Positions 38,990 to 48,974 are shown, counted from the stretch's first letter. The stretch is 55,762 bases of DNA from Lysobacterales bacterium (GCA_020442465.1 JAGRJY010000057.1:1-55762), one strand, 5' to 3'. Translations and numbers: made by a program. The notes: a model not told the origin generated them from the letters alone.

Positions 38990-40639
38990 TCAGGCCACCT
39001 GGCGCAGCGGTTGCGCGCCGTCCTCGAGGATGAGGTCGGCGGCGCGCTCGGCGATCATGATCGTGGGCGCGTTGGTATTGCCGCCGATCAGTCTCGGCAT
39101 CACCGAGGCATCGACCACGCGCAGTCCGGAGACGCCGCGCACGCGCAGGCGTGCATCCACCACCGCCGCATCGTCGTCGCCCATGCGACAGGTGCCGACC
39201 GGGTGATAGATCGACTCCGCCTTGGCACGGATGAAGGCCTCCAGCTCGGCGTCGCTGTCCGGCGCGGTGGGAGGGAAGATCTTGCCGTCGCGGTACTCGT
39301 CGAAGGCTGGCTGGGCGAGGATGTCCTGACTCATCCGCACGGCCTGCTTCATCATCGCCATGTCGAAACCCTCGGCATCGCTGAGGTAGTTCGCATGGAT
39401 GCGGATCTTCTCGCCTGGATCGGCCGAGGCGAGCTGCAATCGGCCGCGCGAACGTGGACGCAGGAAGCAGGCGTGCACGGTGTAGCCGAAGCCCGGCAGC
39501 CGATTGCGCCCGTGGTCGTCAAGGATGGCCGGGACAAAGTGGAACTGCACGTCGGGGCGCGCGTCCTGGGCCAGCGCGGAGCGCGCGAAGCCGCCGGTTT
39601 CGGCGATGTTCGAGGTGCCGGGGCCGCGCTTGAACAGGTAGTAGTCGAACGCGATCTTGAGGTCGTTGGTGCGGTCGTAGGTGAGCTTGCTGCGACAGCG
39701 ATCGATGCTGCAGATGTCGAGATGATCCTGCAGGTTGGCGCCGACCTCGGGGGCGTCGACTTCCACGCGGATGCCTTGTCGACGCAGGTCGTCGGCAGGC
39801 CCGATGCCGGAGAGCATCAGCAGCTGGGGCGAGTTGAGTGCGCCGCCACTGAGGATGACCTCGCCGCTCGCGTGGGCCCGTTTCAGCTGGCCGCGGCGTC
39901 GATATTCCACGCCGACCGCGCGTCCGCTCTCGATCAGCACCCGGCTGACCTGGGCCATGGTCACCACCTCGAGGTTCGGGCGCTCGTTCGCGCGATCCAG
40001 ATACGCGCGCGCCGACGAGCACCGCGCACCGTCGCGCTGGGTCACCTGGTAGAACCCGAAGCCTTGTTGCGCGTCGCCGTTGAAGTCGGCGTTGCGGCGA
40101 TGCCCGGCCTGCTCCGCGGCCTGCAGGAACACCGAAGCCAGCGGGTTGGCGTAGCGCAGGTCGGACACTGACAGTGGGCCATCGCTGCCATGCAGCGGAC
40201 TCTCGCCGCGCTGGTTGTCCTCGGCCCGTTTGAAGTAGGGCAGAACGTCGTCCCAGCGCCAGCCGCTGGCGCCGAGGTCGGCCCACTCGTCGTAGTCGCC
40301 GGGTACCCCGCGGATGTAGCACATGGCATTGATCGAGCTCGATCCGCCGAGCACCTTGCCGCGCGGCCACCACAGTCGACGCCCGTCGAGCGCGGCTTCG
40401 GGTTCGGTCGAGTAGTCCCAATTCACGCCCTTGCGCCCGACCAGCTTGGCCAGGCCAGCCGGCATGTGGATGAAGGGATGCCAGTCGCGTGGGCCCGCCT
40501 CGAGCAACAGTACGCGGGTCTCGGGACGGGCGCTCAGCCGATGGGCGAGCGCGCAACCGGCCGAGCCGGCACCGATGATGATGTAGTCGTACACATCCTG
40601 TTTCCTGGCGCGGCTCAGCCGCGTGGACGCCGAGGTCAA
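38990..40639 (-). CDS. GMC-family FAD-dependent alcohol/choline dehydrogenase
   Basis: 549 residues. The FAD-binding Rossmann start is YDYIIIGAGSAGCALAHRLS. Signature 1 is in PRGKVLGGSSSINAMCYIRG, signature 2 in SGGALNSPQLLMLSGIGPA, and the active-site His in SIYHPVGTCRMGD, with a second conserved segment GGNTNAPTIMIAERAADLI. This is the subgroup containing choline dehydrogenase BetA and alkanol dehydrogenase AlkJ. No betaine genes are adjacent, so an aliphatic or aromatic alcohol is as likely as choline. The substrate cannot be assigned. Confidence 0.9.
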   Translation of the reverse strand: MTSASTRLSRARKQDVYDYIIIGAGSAGCALAHRLSARPETRVLLLEAGPRDWHPFIHMPAGLAKLVGRKGVNWDYSTEPEAALDGRRLWWPRGKVLGGSSSINAMCYIRGVPGDYDEWADLGASGWRWDDVLPYFKRAEDNQRGESPLHGSDGPLSVSDLRYANPLASVFLQAAEQAGHRRNADFNGDAQQGFGFYQVTQRDGARCSSARAYLDRANERPNLEVVTMAQVSRVLIESGRAVGVEYRRRGQLKRAHASGEVILSGGALNSPQLLMLSGIGPADDLRRQGIRVEVDAPEVGANLQDHLDICSIDRCRSKLTYDRTNDLKIAFDYYLFKRGPGTSNIAETGGFARSALAQDARPDVQFHFVPAILDDHGRNRLPGFGYTVHACFLRPRSRGRLQLASADPGEKIRIHANYLSDAEGFDMAMMKQAVRMSQDILAQPAFDEYRDGKIFPPTAPDSDAELEAFIRAKAESIYHPVGTCRMGDDDAAVVDARLRVRGVSGLRVVDASVMPRLIGGNTNAPTIMIAERAADLILEDGAQPLRQVA

Positions 40640-40800
40640 TCGGCCCTGATCCCGAGGCTACGCCCGGATGATTAGAGCAATTGCTCCAGGACGGTGCGGA
40701 TTGCACCATATTGTGCGTTGCAGCATGCCGACCTGCGACGCGGATCGCAGCCGCAATCGTTGCCGTGTCGGGGTGTACGCCCACGTTGCAGTCGCGCAGA

Positions 40801-42159
40801 ATGAGGACTGACCTCATCGCGGTGGAACCGGCATTGGGTTTCCTGGGACATATCGCGCGCGTTCGCGAGACTCTGCGCGCGTCTCCGCCGCTACTCTGGT
40901 CGTTCCTGCTTTTTTTCTGCCTGCTGAGCGGCTATTACGTACTGCGCCCGGTGCGCGACGCGATGGGCGCATCGAGCGAAGTCGAAGCGGTGTTCCCGGC
41001 GGCGATGGTGGCCTTCTTCAGCCGCCACGGCATACCGCTGCATGAGCTGATCCTGCAAGTCCTGGCGACCTGCACGTTCGTGCTCATCCTGGTCGCGCAG
41101 CCACTCTATGGGGCGCTGGTGTCGAAGTTTCCGCGCCGGGTGTTCTTGCCGCTGCTGTTCGGTTTCTTCATCGCCTGTCTGCTCGGCTTCTATGCGTTGT
41201 TCGATCGCGATATCGGCGGCCGCGGGATGGCCTTCTTCCTCTGGGTGACGGTGTTCAACGTGTTCTCGGTCTCGGTGTTCTGGAGCTTCATGGCCGACGT
41301 GTTCTCCAACATCGAAGCGAGGCGCTACTACGGCTACATCGGCGCCGCCGGCACAGTGGGTGCGTTCGTCGGTCCGACCATTACCGGCACGCTGGCCGAG
41401 CGGGTCGGCGTGGCGAACCTGATGCTGGTGTCAGCCGGGTTCCTGGCGGTCTGCACCGTGTGCATCGTCAGGCTGCGTCGATGGGCCGTGCAGCGGGAGA
41501 CCCTGGTCGGTCGCGACAACGAAAGCGCGATGGGCGGCAGCGTGCTGGCCGGACTGAAGCTGGTTATTCGCGAGCCCTTGCTGCGCTGGATGGCGGTCAT
41601 GGTGTTTCTCGGCGTGGCCTTGGGCCAGCTGCTGTACAACCAGCAGAACGCGATCGCTCGCGAGTCCTTCACCACCGCCGAGGCGCGCGCCGAGTTCTAC
41701 GCGGGGATCGACATCGCGGTCGCCGTGCTCACCCTGGTCGTGCAGCTGTTTGTGACCCGGGCTCTGTTGTCGCGTTTCGGGCTATGGCCGGCGCTGATGA
41801 TCCCGATGGGAGCACTGCTGCTGGGCTTTGCGGTGCTGACTGCCTCGCCGCTGCCGATGATGGTGGCGGTGGTATTGGTGGTGACGCGATCCAACGAGTT
41901 TTCTTTGCTCAAACCGGGCCGCGAGACAATCTATACCCGGGTCGACCGGCAATGGCGATACAAGGCGGGCGCCGCGATCGACACCGCGTTCTATCGCGGC
42001 GGCGAAGTCAGTTTCTCGTGGGCCTACAAGGCGCTGTCGCTGTTCGGCGCGCAGACGGTGTTCGGTGTCGGGCTGTTGCTCGCCGGCGTGATGACAGCCG
42101 GTGCCTGGCGTCTGCTGCGGGAGGAAAAGAAGCTCCCGACCGAGCGCGGCAAAGCATGA
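40801..42159 (+). CDS. MFS-like transporter of the Npt nucleotide-translocase type
   Basis: 452 residues from the ATG at 40801; an upstream TTG at 40681 would add 40 residues without coding character. About twelve membrane helices are visible. The start FLLFFCLLSGYYVLRPVRDAMG and the later FWSFMADVFSNIEARRYYGYIGAAG resemble the proteobacterial branch related to Npt/Tlc nucleotide transporters, usually annotated as MFS. The C-terminal EFSLLKPGRETIYTRVDRQWRYKAGAAID is highly conserved in that branch. In free-living bacteria the substrate is unproven; ATP/ADP exchange should not be assumed. Confidence 0.78.
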   Translation: MRTDLIAVEPALGFLGHIARVRETLRASPPLLWSFLLFFCLLSGYYVLRPVRDAMGASSEVEAVFPAAMVAFFSRHGIPLHELILQVLATCTFVLILVAQPLYGALVSKFPRRVFLPLLFGFFIACLLGFYALFDRDIGGRGMAFFLWVTVFNVFSVSVFWSFMADVFSNIEARRYYGYIGAAGTVGAFVGPTITGTLAERVGVANLMLVSAGFLAVCTVCIVRLRRWAVQRETLVGRDNESAMGGSVLAGLKLVIREPLLRWMAVMVFLGVALGQLLYNQQNAIARESFTTAEARAEFYAGIDIAVAVLTLVVQLFVTRALLSRFGLWPALMIPMGALLLGFAVLTASPLPMMVAVVLVVTRSNEFSLLKPGRETIYTRVDRQWRYKAGAAIDTAFYRGGEVSFSWAYKALSLFGAQTVFGVGLLLAGVMTAGAWRLLREEKKLPTERGKA

Positions 42160-42388
42160 TGGGCTGGCCGGCCGGGACGAGCCCATGGCGGACCCGATGT
42201 CGCGTCCTTCGGCCCGAGAGGTCGCGGCTGACTCTGCTTGTATCGGCGAACTCAGGAGCCGGGGCCAGTCGAGGCGAAGCCGAGTGCATGGCCTTTCGAC
42301 ACTTTGCGCTTCGTCTGCGACGCTGCGCCCGGGTCGTTCGTCCGTCAAGGACACGTGGGTCCACGAAGAGGGTTTGCGGGTGTCAGGC

Positions 42389-43180
42389 ATGACTTGTTCA
42401 AGCAGAGGGTGGCCGGGCTTCGCGCGCCTGTCTCGAGCGTCCGGCCGGCTGGCCGGCTGGATGTGCACCGTCGTGCTCTGTCTCGGGCACGTTCCCGGCG
42501 CCCGGGCTGACCAGTCGGAACTCGAGATAGTCGAGACGTTTCGCCACTACCCGATTTCTGCAGCTGATGCCGGCGCGTTGCACGCGGCCCTGTCGCAGCA
42601 GCGGCCCGACGAGCTGGAACTGGCCGGTTCGCATGCGCTGACCGAGATCGCGCTCAACAGCCGACTCGAACTGGAACCGCGGGAAGGTGGCGGCTGCGAC
42701 TGGCACGGACCGCGGATGGTGCTGGAGATGCGCACGTCACTGCCACAGTGGGTGGATCAGTCGGCTTCGCCGGTCTGGCTGCAGTCGCGCTGGAACGATG
42801 TGCTGCGTGGACTGGAAACGCACGAAGAAGGGCATCGGCGACTGGCTCGCGAGCAGGCAATCCGACTGCTCGAGCAGATTCGCGCGCTGGATCGCAGCGA
42901 ATTCGAGGGTCTGCCCTGCCGGGACATCGAGCGCAGGATCGGCAGCCTGAAGTCGCGAGCCTTGTCCCGTCTTGCCCTGCGTCAGCACAGCTACGACGAG
43001 CGGACCAAGCTTGGCGCCACGCAGGGCGCCGTGCTGGTTCTGGGGCACGGCCAGATCTGCCCGCGTTCGGCCATGCGTGCGCGGCCGGGTTGCGACGAAC
43101 AGTCGCCGCCTGGCTGCACCTGTCCAGAGCAAGGACGCGACCTGCCCGGCAAGAGTACCCCGTTGCCGACCCTCTACTGA
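42389..43180 (+). CDS. DUF922 secreted zinc-protease-like protein
   Basis: 263 residues from the ATG at 42389, giving a signal-peptide-like start (RLAGWMCTVVLCLGHVPGARA). The core runs from ELEIVETFRHYPIS to SRLALRQHSYDERTKLGA. It contains the zinc motif H145-E-E-G-H149 in LETHEEGHRRLAREQA, which defines the DUF922 family of predicted secreted zinc proteases; the following YDERTKLG is also typical. The last 35 residues are Cys/Pro-rich. Substrate unknown. It lies 229 bases after the transporter on the same strand. Confidence 0.82.
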   Translation: MTCSSRGWPGFARLSRASGRLAGWMCTVVLCLGHVPGARADQSELEIVETFRHYPISAADAGALHAALSQQRPDELELAGSHALTEIALNSRLELEPREGGGCDWHGPRMVLEMRTSLPQWVDQSASPVWLQSRWNDVLRGLETHEEGHRRLAREQAIRLLEQIRALDRSEFEGLPCRDIERRIGSLKSRALSRLALRQHSYDERTKLGATQGAVLVLGHGQICPRSAMRARPGCDEQSPPGCTCPEQGRDLPGKSTPLPTLY

Positions 43181-43455
43181 GCGGCAACGCATGCGCGGGC
43201 GTTCGATCAGGCGAACCTCTGAAGGTGCGTCGCACGGCGACTCCAGATACGGAGCGTGGAAGGTCGTCGGCCGAGCCGGCGCGCGGGGCTCAGCGCGATG
43301 GCCAGGCTGTTCTCGCATGGCGAATCCTGTGCATGGGTGCGAACGCACGCGCGTCATTCCGAACGGCAAGGATGAAGGACGCGCGACGGTTCGTCCTGGC
43401 CCGATCGTCGCGATGCGACCTGATTGCCCACTCCGATACGAAAGGAACCGAATCC

Positions 43456-44589
43456 ATGCCTCGTCCGATTCCGTGGCTGCTTGCCCTGGGCGCCGCGATC
43501 TGTGTGATGCCCTGCTCGGCGCAGCTGCCGGCAGCCGACCCGGTCGGCCTGCGCGGCGACATCGGCGGGCTCTGGTACGACCCCGACAACTCGGGGCAGG
43601 GGCTGCATCTGGATGTCCTCGACGGCGGGCGTGTCACCCTGAGCTGGTACACGTTTGATGCTGAAGGCCGGCCGCTGTGGCTGATCGGGTTGGGTGAGGT
43701 GGACGGCGACGCGGCGGACCTGGCGCTCAGCCAGGCCAGCGGTGGGCGGTTCCCCACCTTGGCCGACGATGGCGATGTGGCCATTGAGTCCGTTGGCACG
43801 GCACGCATCGTGTTTTCGGGCTGCGACACCGCCGAGCTGGACTTCAGTTCGTCCACCGGCGAGCTGCCGGATGGCGTGATCGGCCTGCACCGCCTGACCG
43901 CCACCCAGGGTGTGCGCTGCCATGCCGACGAGGAATTTGGAGAGCGGCGGCATTTCAGCTTTGAGCGCGGCGCACTGCAATTCAGCCCGGTGTTTGCCGA
44001 TCTGCCGCCCGACGGACAGGACATCTACGAGCTTGAGTTCGCCTGGGAGACGCTGCCCGCGCCGCTGCAGGCGCGGCGCGGCATCCGCCTGGGCGGACAC
44101 AATCGCTCGGACGATCTGGCCATGCTGGTCAAGGCTCCGTTGCGCGGACTGCAGCCTGATGCCCTCTATCGCGTGGAGCTTGCCCTGGAGATGGCAAGCG
44201 ACGTGCCGCGCGGCTGCGCCGGCGTGGGCGGGTCGCCTGGCGACAGCGTGTACATGAAGCTGGGTGCCAGCGCGATCGAACCGCTGGCGGTGGAGCAGAT
44301 GGAGGGCGCCGCGCCGATCCTGCGCCTGAACATCGACTTTGGCGTGCAGTCGACGTCGGGGACGCAGGCGTTGGTCGTCGGCGATCTGGCCAATACCCAG
44401 TCCTGCGACGACCTGTCGCTTGGACGCTGGGAATTGAAGAGCCTGAACACGCGGAGCGCCAACTTCCGGGCCCGAACCGATGCGACCGGCACGCTGTGGG
44501 TGGTCGCCGGTCTCGATTCCGCGTTTGAGGGGCGCACCGACGTGTACTTCACGGCGCTCGACGTGTACCTCGAGCCCGTCGCCGAATAG
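43456..44589 (+). CDS. Secreted protein with N-terminal WYxPxxSGxG domain
   Basis: 377 residues from the ATG at 43456 after an AAAGGAACC ribosome binding site, giving signal peptide MPRPIPWLLALGAAICVMPC to CSA. Right after it is the shared short domain: GGLWYDPDNSGQGLHLDV, then LSWYTFDAEGRPLWLIGLGE. The rest (about 170-377) is a predicted beta-rich domain of no known family, containing CAGVGGSPGDSVYMKLGAS. The domain order matches the protein at 9497: signal peptide, signature domain, then an unrelated tail. Its partner occurrence is the cytochrome at 21983. Function unknown. Confidence 0.78.
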   Translation: MPRPIPWLLALGAAICVMPCSAQLPAADPVGLRGDIGGLWYDPDNSGQGLHLDVLDGGRVTLSWYTFDAEGRPLWLIGLGEVDGDAADLALSQASGGRFPTLADDGDVAIESVGTARIVFSGCDTAELDFSSSTGELPDGVIGLHRLTATQGVRCHADEEFGERRHFSFERGALQFSPVFADLPPDGQDIYELEFAWETLPAPLQARRGIRLGGHNRSDDLAMLVKAPLRGLQPDALYRVELALEMASDVPRGCAGVGGSPGDSVYMKLGASAIEPLAVEQMEGAAPILRLNIDFGVQSTSGTQALVVGDLANTQSCDDLSLGRWELKSLNTRSANFRARTDATGTLWVVAGLDSAFEGRTDVYFTALDVYLEPVAE

Positions 44590-44669
44590 GCCTTTCGCCA
44601 GGCGACGCGCGGAGGCGGCTCGTGCGCGCGCCCGCCGACTCCGCGTCGCCTGCGGCAGGTTGCGTGCGG

Positions 44670-45149
44670 TCAACCCGAGCCGGGACGCGGCGTGGCCCAC
44701 ATGCGAATGTCGGCGCGAAACACCAGTACGCCGGATGGATCCTTGACCTGCACGTCGATCGGCAGCTCGTAGCCGGCGTCGGCATGCGCGGCGGGAATCG
44801 CCGGTCGCGCTTCCGCCGTCATGGTGCCCTTCGCCTTGGCCAGGTACTGGACGCTCATGCCTTTCGGGATCCAGCGCATCGAAGTCGGCAGGCTGGCCTC
44901 GGTGACTACCCCTGCGGTCAGCTCGGCGAGATTGCACAGTGCGATCGCGTGCACGGTACCGATGTGGTTCTGCACCGCGCGACGATGGCTGATTTCCGCC
45001 CGGCACAGACCGGGTTCGAGTGCGGTGATCCGCGGGCGGATGCTGCCGAAGTAGGGTGCGCGGAAGCAGACCGCGCGCGAGAACAGCCATCCGCCCGGCG
45101 ACCACTTGGCGAACTTGCGGTACATGCGCAGCACAGCGGGCGTCGACAT
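44670..45149 (-). CDS. DUF4442 hotdog-fold thioesterase-like protein
   Basis: 159 residues from the ATG at 45149 (MSTPAVLRMYRKFAKWSPGG); the longer frame upstream runs into the preceding gene. The DUF4442 core is clear: CFRAPYFGSIRPRITALEPG, NHIGTVHAIALCNLAELTAG and RWIPKGMSVQYLAKAKGTM, a hotdog-fold relative of PaaI-type thioesterases. It is probably an acyl-CoA thioesterase. It is the last gene of the fadE operon, 26 bases after the small membrane protein, which supports a role with acyl-CoA. Confidence 0.85.
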   Translation of the reverse strand: MSTPAVLRMYRKFAKWSPGGWLFSRAVCFRAPYFGSIRPRITALEPGLCRAEISHRRAVQNHIGTVHAIALCNLAELTAGVVTEASLPTSMRWIPKGMSVQYLAKAKGTMTAEARPAIPAAHADAGYELPIDVQVKDPSGVLVFRADIRMWATPRPGSG

Positions 45150-45175
45150 CGGAAAATCCTCGGTGAAAGGAAGGC

Positions 45176-45568
45176 TCAGGCCAGGGGTGCGAGGGCGAAC
45201 AGCGGCCAGGCGAACAGGCCGGCGCCGAGGACGAACGCCACGTTCAGTCCCTGGACGAGCGGATGGCGCCGACGCAGATAGGCGAACTGCAACAGCAGCC
45301 GCAGGCACCAGAACCCCGCCATGCCGGCGAGCAGGGCGCGGCCAAGCTCACTGTGCAGCAGCGCCTGCGGAAACATCAGGCAGACTGCCCCCACCGCGCT
45401 GAACAGGTAGATCAAGCAGGCGTTCGCGATCGGCAGGATGGCCCGATTGGCGGTGCCGGCCGTGCGCAGACTGGCAGGCCAGTCGAACAGCCGCCAGAAC
45501 AGCAAGTGGAACAGGGCGAAGCCGAAACTGTGCGCCGCGCAGAGAACCAGGATCGCGTTCTCCGTCAC
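45176..45568 (-). CDS. Small four-helix membrane protein in the fadE operon
   Basis: 130 residues with four predicted membrane helices (about 5-28, 45-65, 78-98, 108-128). The start MTENAILVLCAAHSFGFALF and the loop WRLFDWPASL are visible; no enzyme motif is present. It lies 18 bases after fadE and 26 before the DUF4442 gene, so it is cotranscribed with acyl-CoA metabolism genes. Function unknown. Confidence 0.75.
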   Translation of the reverse strand: MTENAILVLCAAHSFGFALFHLLFWRLFDWPASLRTAGTANRAILPIANACLIYLFSAVGAVCLMFPQALLHSELGRALLAGMAGFWCLRLLLQFAYLRRRHPLVQGLNVAFVLGAGLFAWPLFALAPLA

Positions 45569-45586
45569 GGCGCATGCTCCGGACGA

Positions 45587-48052
45587 TCAGGCTGCCTTGC
45601 CCAGCCGGGCGTCGCCGGCCTGCTTGGCCGACACCAGCTCGGACGGATCGAAGTCGTCGACCGTAATCGCGTCGTGCACCAGTTCGTGCAGCTCGCGCAG
45701 CAGGGCGACGTCCTCGGCGCTCAGCAAGCCCTTGAGCTGGGCCTCCTGCAGCTGCGCTTCGGGCTCCATCGCGGTGACCTCGCCCGACTTGATCAGCTTG
45801 AGGAACTTGCGCTCGACCGGCTCGGCCTGGATCACCTTCGGCAGCGCCGCGTTGATGCGACCGGCCGGGTTGTTCGCGCACGGAGTCAGGAATACGCCGT
45901 CGCCGAGACGGTCGCGGGTGTCGGACGGACTCATCAGCAGCGAGGCAGCGCGATGGCCGAGTCGATCCGACGGCGCCTGCGCGCGGCGTCCCCACGGGAA
46001 CACCATCATCCACAGCAACCAGCCGGCCCAGCGGATCGGGAAGTTGCGCAGTGCCGTCGACAGCGCCATCTCGATCTTGTAGCAGGCATCGTGGAAGGCG
46101 TAGGCGAGCAGCGGGCGTTCGGCGGCCGGGCGATCGCAATCTTCGTAGCGCTTCAGCATGGCCGAGGCCAGATACAGCTGGCTCAGCACATCGCCGAGGC
46201 GCGCCGACAGGCGTTCCTTGAACTTCAGCTTGCCGCCCAGCAGCAGCATCGACGTGTCGGCGACCAAGGCGAGGTTGGCCGAGTAGCGGTTCATGCGGCG
46301 GTAGTAGCGACGGGTGTAGCCGTCACCCGGGGCGCGGCCGAAGCGGGCACCGGTCAGGCCCATGACCAGACTGCGCACGGCGTTCGACACCGCGAATCCG
46401 ATGTGGCCGAACAAGGTGCGGTCGAATTCGCGCAGGCGCGTTTCCGGATCCGGATGGGTCGCCGCCTGCATCTCCTTCAGCACCCACGGATGGCAGCGGA
46501 TCGCACCCTGGCCGAAGATCATCAGCGAGCGCGTCATGATGTTCGCGCCCTCGACCGTGATCGAGATCGGTGCGGCCTGCCAGCCGCGACCGAGGTAATT
46601 GCGTGGACCGAGGATCACGCCCTTGCCGCCGTGGATGTCCATCGAGTCCTGGCCGACCTGGCGCGCCATCTCGGTGCAGTGATATTTCGCGATCGCCGAA
46701 GGCACCGCCGGCTTCTCACCGCGGTCCACCGCCGACGCGGTCATTTCCGACAGGGCGCTGACGGCGTAGGCATTGCCGGCGATGCGCGCGAGCGCTTCCT
46801 CGACGCCCTCGAAGCGGCCGATCGACAGGCCGAACTGCTTGCGGATGCGCGAGTACGAGCCGGTCACCACCGCGGCCAGCTTGGAGGCACCGCTGGCGGT
46901 CGACGGCAGGGTGATCGCGCGACCGACCGACAGGCACTCGACCAGCATGCGCCAGCCCTGGCCGATGTAGTCTTCGCCGCCGATCAGCTGCGACAGCGGC
47001 AGGAAGACCTCCTCGCCGCGAACCGGTCCGTTCTGGAACGCGCAGTTGAGCGGGAAGTGCCGGCGGCCGACTTCCAGCTTCGGCGTATTGCGCGGCACCA
47101 GGGCGAGGGTGATGCCGCGGTCCTTTTCGTCGCCGAGCAGGCCATCCGGATCATGCAGGCGGAACGCAAGGCCAATCACGGTCGCCACCGGCGCCAGAGT
47201 GATGTAGCGCTTGTCGAAGGTGAGCTTCACGCCCACCACCTTGGCGCCGCCCCATTCCCCTTCGCAGACCACGCCGTAGTCCGGCAGTGACGTGGCATCG
47301 GAGCCGGCGGTGGGGCCGGTCAGTGCGAAGCAGGGAATCTCGCGTCCGTCGGCGAGTCGCGGCAGGTAGTGGTTCTTCTGCTCGTCGGTGCCGTAGTGCA
47401 GCAGCAGCTCGGCCGGGCCGAGGGAGTTCGGCACGCCGACGGTGGACGACAGCGTGCTGGAAATCGAGGCCAGCTTCTGGATCACCTTGTGGTGCGCCAG
47501 GGCAGAGAAACCCAGGCCGCCGTACTGCTTCGGAATGATCATGCCGAAGAACTTGTTTTTCTTGATGAACTCCCAGATCTCCGGCGACAGATCGGCGCGA
47601 TCGTGGGTGATTTCCCAGTCGTTGGTCATGCGGCAGACCTCTTCGACCGGGCCGTCGAGGAACGCGCGCTCTTCCGGACTCAACTCGGGCTTCGGCTGCG
47701 ACAGCAGCTCCTTCCACTTCGGCATGCCGGAGAACAGTTCGCCTTCGAAGCCCACCGTGCCGGCCTCGAGCGCCGTGCGCTCGGTGTCGGAGAGCTGCGG
47801 CAACATCTTGGTGTAGATCTTCAGCAGCGGCGCGGTCAGCTTTCCGCGCCGGGTCGGCGTATGCAGCAGCGGTGCGGCGATCACGGCAAACAGCACCGCC
47901 GCAACGGTGGTGGCGATCGGGCCGCCGCCGGCGAACACGCCGCCGACCAGGGCGGCCACGGTGATGATCGCCCAGGTCCGTAGCGTGGTACGGAAGTAGG
48001 CGGCGATCATGCCGGCAAGAATCAGGGCAAGGAAGGGAATCAGCGCACTCAT
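45587..48052 (-). CDS. fadE: FadE, acyl-CoA dehydrogenase
   Basis: 821 residues, the large FadE type. N-terminal hydrophobic segments (LIPFLALILAGMIAAYF and a second to about 65) suggest membrane attachment, followed by the dehydrogenase core: IPKQYGGLGFSALAHHKVIQ, CFALTGPTAGSDATSLPDYG, GKGVILGPRNYLGRGWQAAP and VEGANIMTRSLMIFGQGAI. It catalyses the first, FAD-linked step of fatty-acid beta-oxidation. Its start overlaps the end of the hydrolase gene by 4 bases (ATGA), so the two are translationally coupled. Confidence 0.95.
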   Translation of the reverse strand: MSALIPFLALILAGMIAAYFRTTLRTWAIITVAALVGGVFAGGGPIATTVAAVLFAVIAAPLLHTPTRRGKLTAPLLKIYTKMLPQLSDTERTALEAGTVGFEGELFSGMPKWKELLSQPKPELSPEERAFLDGPVEEVCRMTNDWEITHDRADLSPEIWEFIKKNKFFGMIIPKQYGGLGFSALAHHKVIQKLASISSTLSSTVGVPNSLGPAELLLHYGTDEQKNHYLPRLADGREIPCFALTGPTAGSDATSLPDYGVVCEGEWGGAKVVGVKLTFDKRYITLAPVATVIGLAFRLHDPDGLLGDEKDRGITLALVPRNTPKLEVGRRHFPLNCAFQNGPVRGEEVFLPLSQLIGGEDYIGQGWRMLVECLSVGRAITLPSTASGASKLAAVVTGSYSRIRKQFGLSIGRFEGVEEALARIAGNAYAVSALSEMTASAVDRGEKPAVPSAIAKYHCTEMARQVGQDSMDIHGGKGVILGPRNYLGRGWQAAPISITVEGANIMTRSLMIFGQGAIRCHPWVLKEMQAATHPDPETRLREFDRTLFGHIGFAVSNAVRSLVMGLTGARFGRAPGDGYTRRYYRRMNRYSANLALVADTSMLLLGGKLKFKERLSARLGDVLSQLYLASAMLKRYEDCDRPAAERPLLAYAFHDACYKIEMALSTALRNFPIRWAGWLLWMMVFPWGRRAQAPSDRLGHRAASLLMSPSDTRDRLGDGVFLTPCANNPAGRINAALPKVIQAEPVERKFLKLIKSGEVTAMEPEAQLQEAQLKGLLSAEDVALLRELHELVHDAITVDDFDPSELVSAKQAGDARLGKAA

Positions 48053-48927
48053 GTCGAAGCTCCTGCGGTACCCGGCGCGTCAGTGCCGAGCTGTTTCACG
48101 AAATCGAGGATGGAAGCAGTAAACAGGTCGTTGCGATCGCCCGCGACCATGTGGGTGGCATCGGCGATCCGGTGGTGCCGGGCGTGGGGGACCAGATCGA
48201 GGAAATGGGCGACTTCGCCATCGCCGATCAGGTCGCTGCGGCCGCCGCTGATGAGCAAGGTGGGCACGTCGATGCTGCGCGCCGCTGCATCCAGTGCTTC
48301 GCGGTGGGCTTCGCCGGCGCGGCCGACGTCGTCGAGCAGTCGCGGGTCCCAGTGCCAGCGCCAGCGCCCGTCGTGGCCCTGGCGAAGCACGGCGCGCAGG
48401 GCGTCTTCGGACTTGCGGGGACGATGCGGCAGGTAGCCGGCGACCGCGTCGGCCGCCGCCTCGAGCGATTCGAATCCGGCGGGGTGCGCCGACATGAATC
48501 CAAGGATACGCGCAACCCCTGCAGCGTCCCAGCGCGGTGCGATGTCGACCAACACCAGGGCGGAGAAGCACTGCGCGCGAGCCTGGGCTGCCAGTCCCAG
48601 CAAGCCGCCCATGGACGCGCCGACGAGGATGGGTTTTTGCGGCTCACGCTGCGCACAAGCCAGAAGATCCTGCCCGAGCTGCTCGATGGCGTAGGGCTCG
48701 CCGGCGGGATTCCAGTCGCTGTCGCCATGACCCCGGGAGTCGAGGGTGAGACAGTGCAGCCCTGCGGCACACAGCACGTCGGCGCTGGCGGACCAGGCGC
48801 CGCGGGTCTGGCCGAAGCCGTGGGCGAACAGCACGTCGGCCGGCGCCGCACCCCAGCGATCCAGCGCGAGACGCACGCCGTCCGGGCGTCGCAGGTCATC
48901 GCGTGCGGGGGAGAGCGGGAGGTTCAT
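48049..48927 (-). CDS. Alpha/beta hydrolase at the head of the fadE operon
   Basis: 292 residues from the ATG at 48927 (MNLPLSPARDD), preferred over the ATG at 48939 because an operator palindrome covers the latter. The fold motifs are oxyanion-loop LFAHGFGQTRGAW, nucleophile elbow VGASMGGLLG, acid in ISGGRSDLIGDG and His in ATHMVAGDRND. It could be a carboxylesterase, lipase or acyl-CoA thioesterase. Cotranscription with fadE suggests a fatty-acyl ester or thioester substrate. It carries no signal peptide, so it acts in the cytoplasm. Confidence 0.85.
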   Translation of the reverse strand: MNLPLSPARDDLRRPDGVRLALDRWGAAPADVLFAHGFGQTRGAWSASADVLCAAGLHCLTLDSRGHGDSDWNPAGEPYAIEQLGQDLLACAQREPQKPILVGASMGGLLGLAAQARAQCFSALVLVDIAPRWDAAGVARILGFMSAHPAGFESLEAAADAVAGYLPHRPRKSEDALRAVLRQGHDGRWRWHWDPRLLDDVGRAGEAHREALDAAARSIDVPTLLISGGRSDLIGDGEVAHFLDLVPHARHHRIADATHMVAGDRNDLFTASILDFVKQLGTDAPGTAGAST

Positions 48928-48936
48928 GCAGGCTGC

Positions 48937-48952
48937 CATACGCCACAGTATG
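48937..48952. promoter_or_regulatory. Probable TetR operator, site 1
   Basis: CATAC-GCCACA-GTATG, an inverted repeat with a 6-base centre, followed by GAAATG. It covers the upstream ATG of the hydrolase gene. It matches site 2 in half-sites, spacing and the GCC start of the centre. Confidence 0.6.
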
Positions 48953-48974
48953 GAAATGCAGGCGTGCGTTTGTC

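Noticed and set aside
45263..47290. 675-residue plus-strand frame
   Set aside because: Antisense to fadE and its downstream genes; low-complexity His/Arg/Gln composition typical of shadow frames in G+C-rich DNA.
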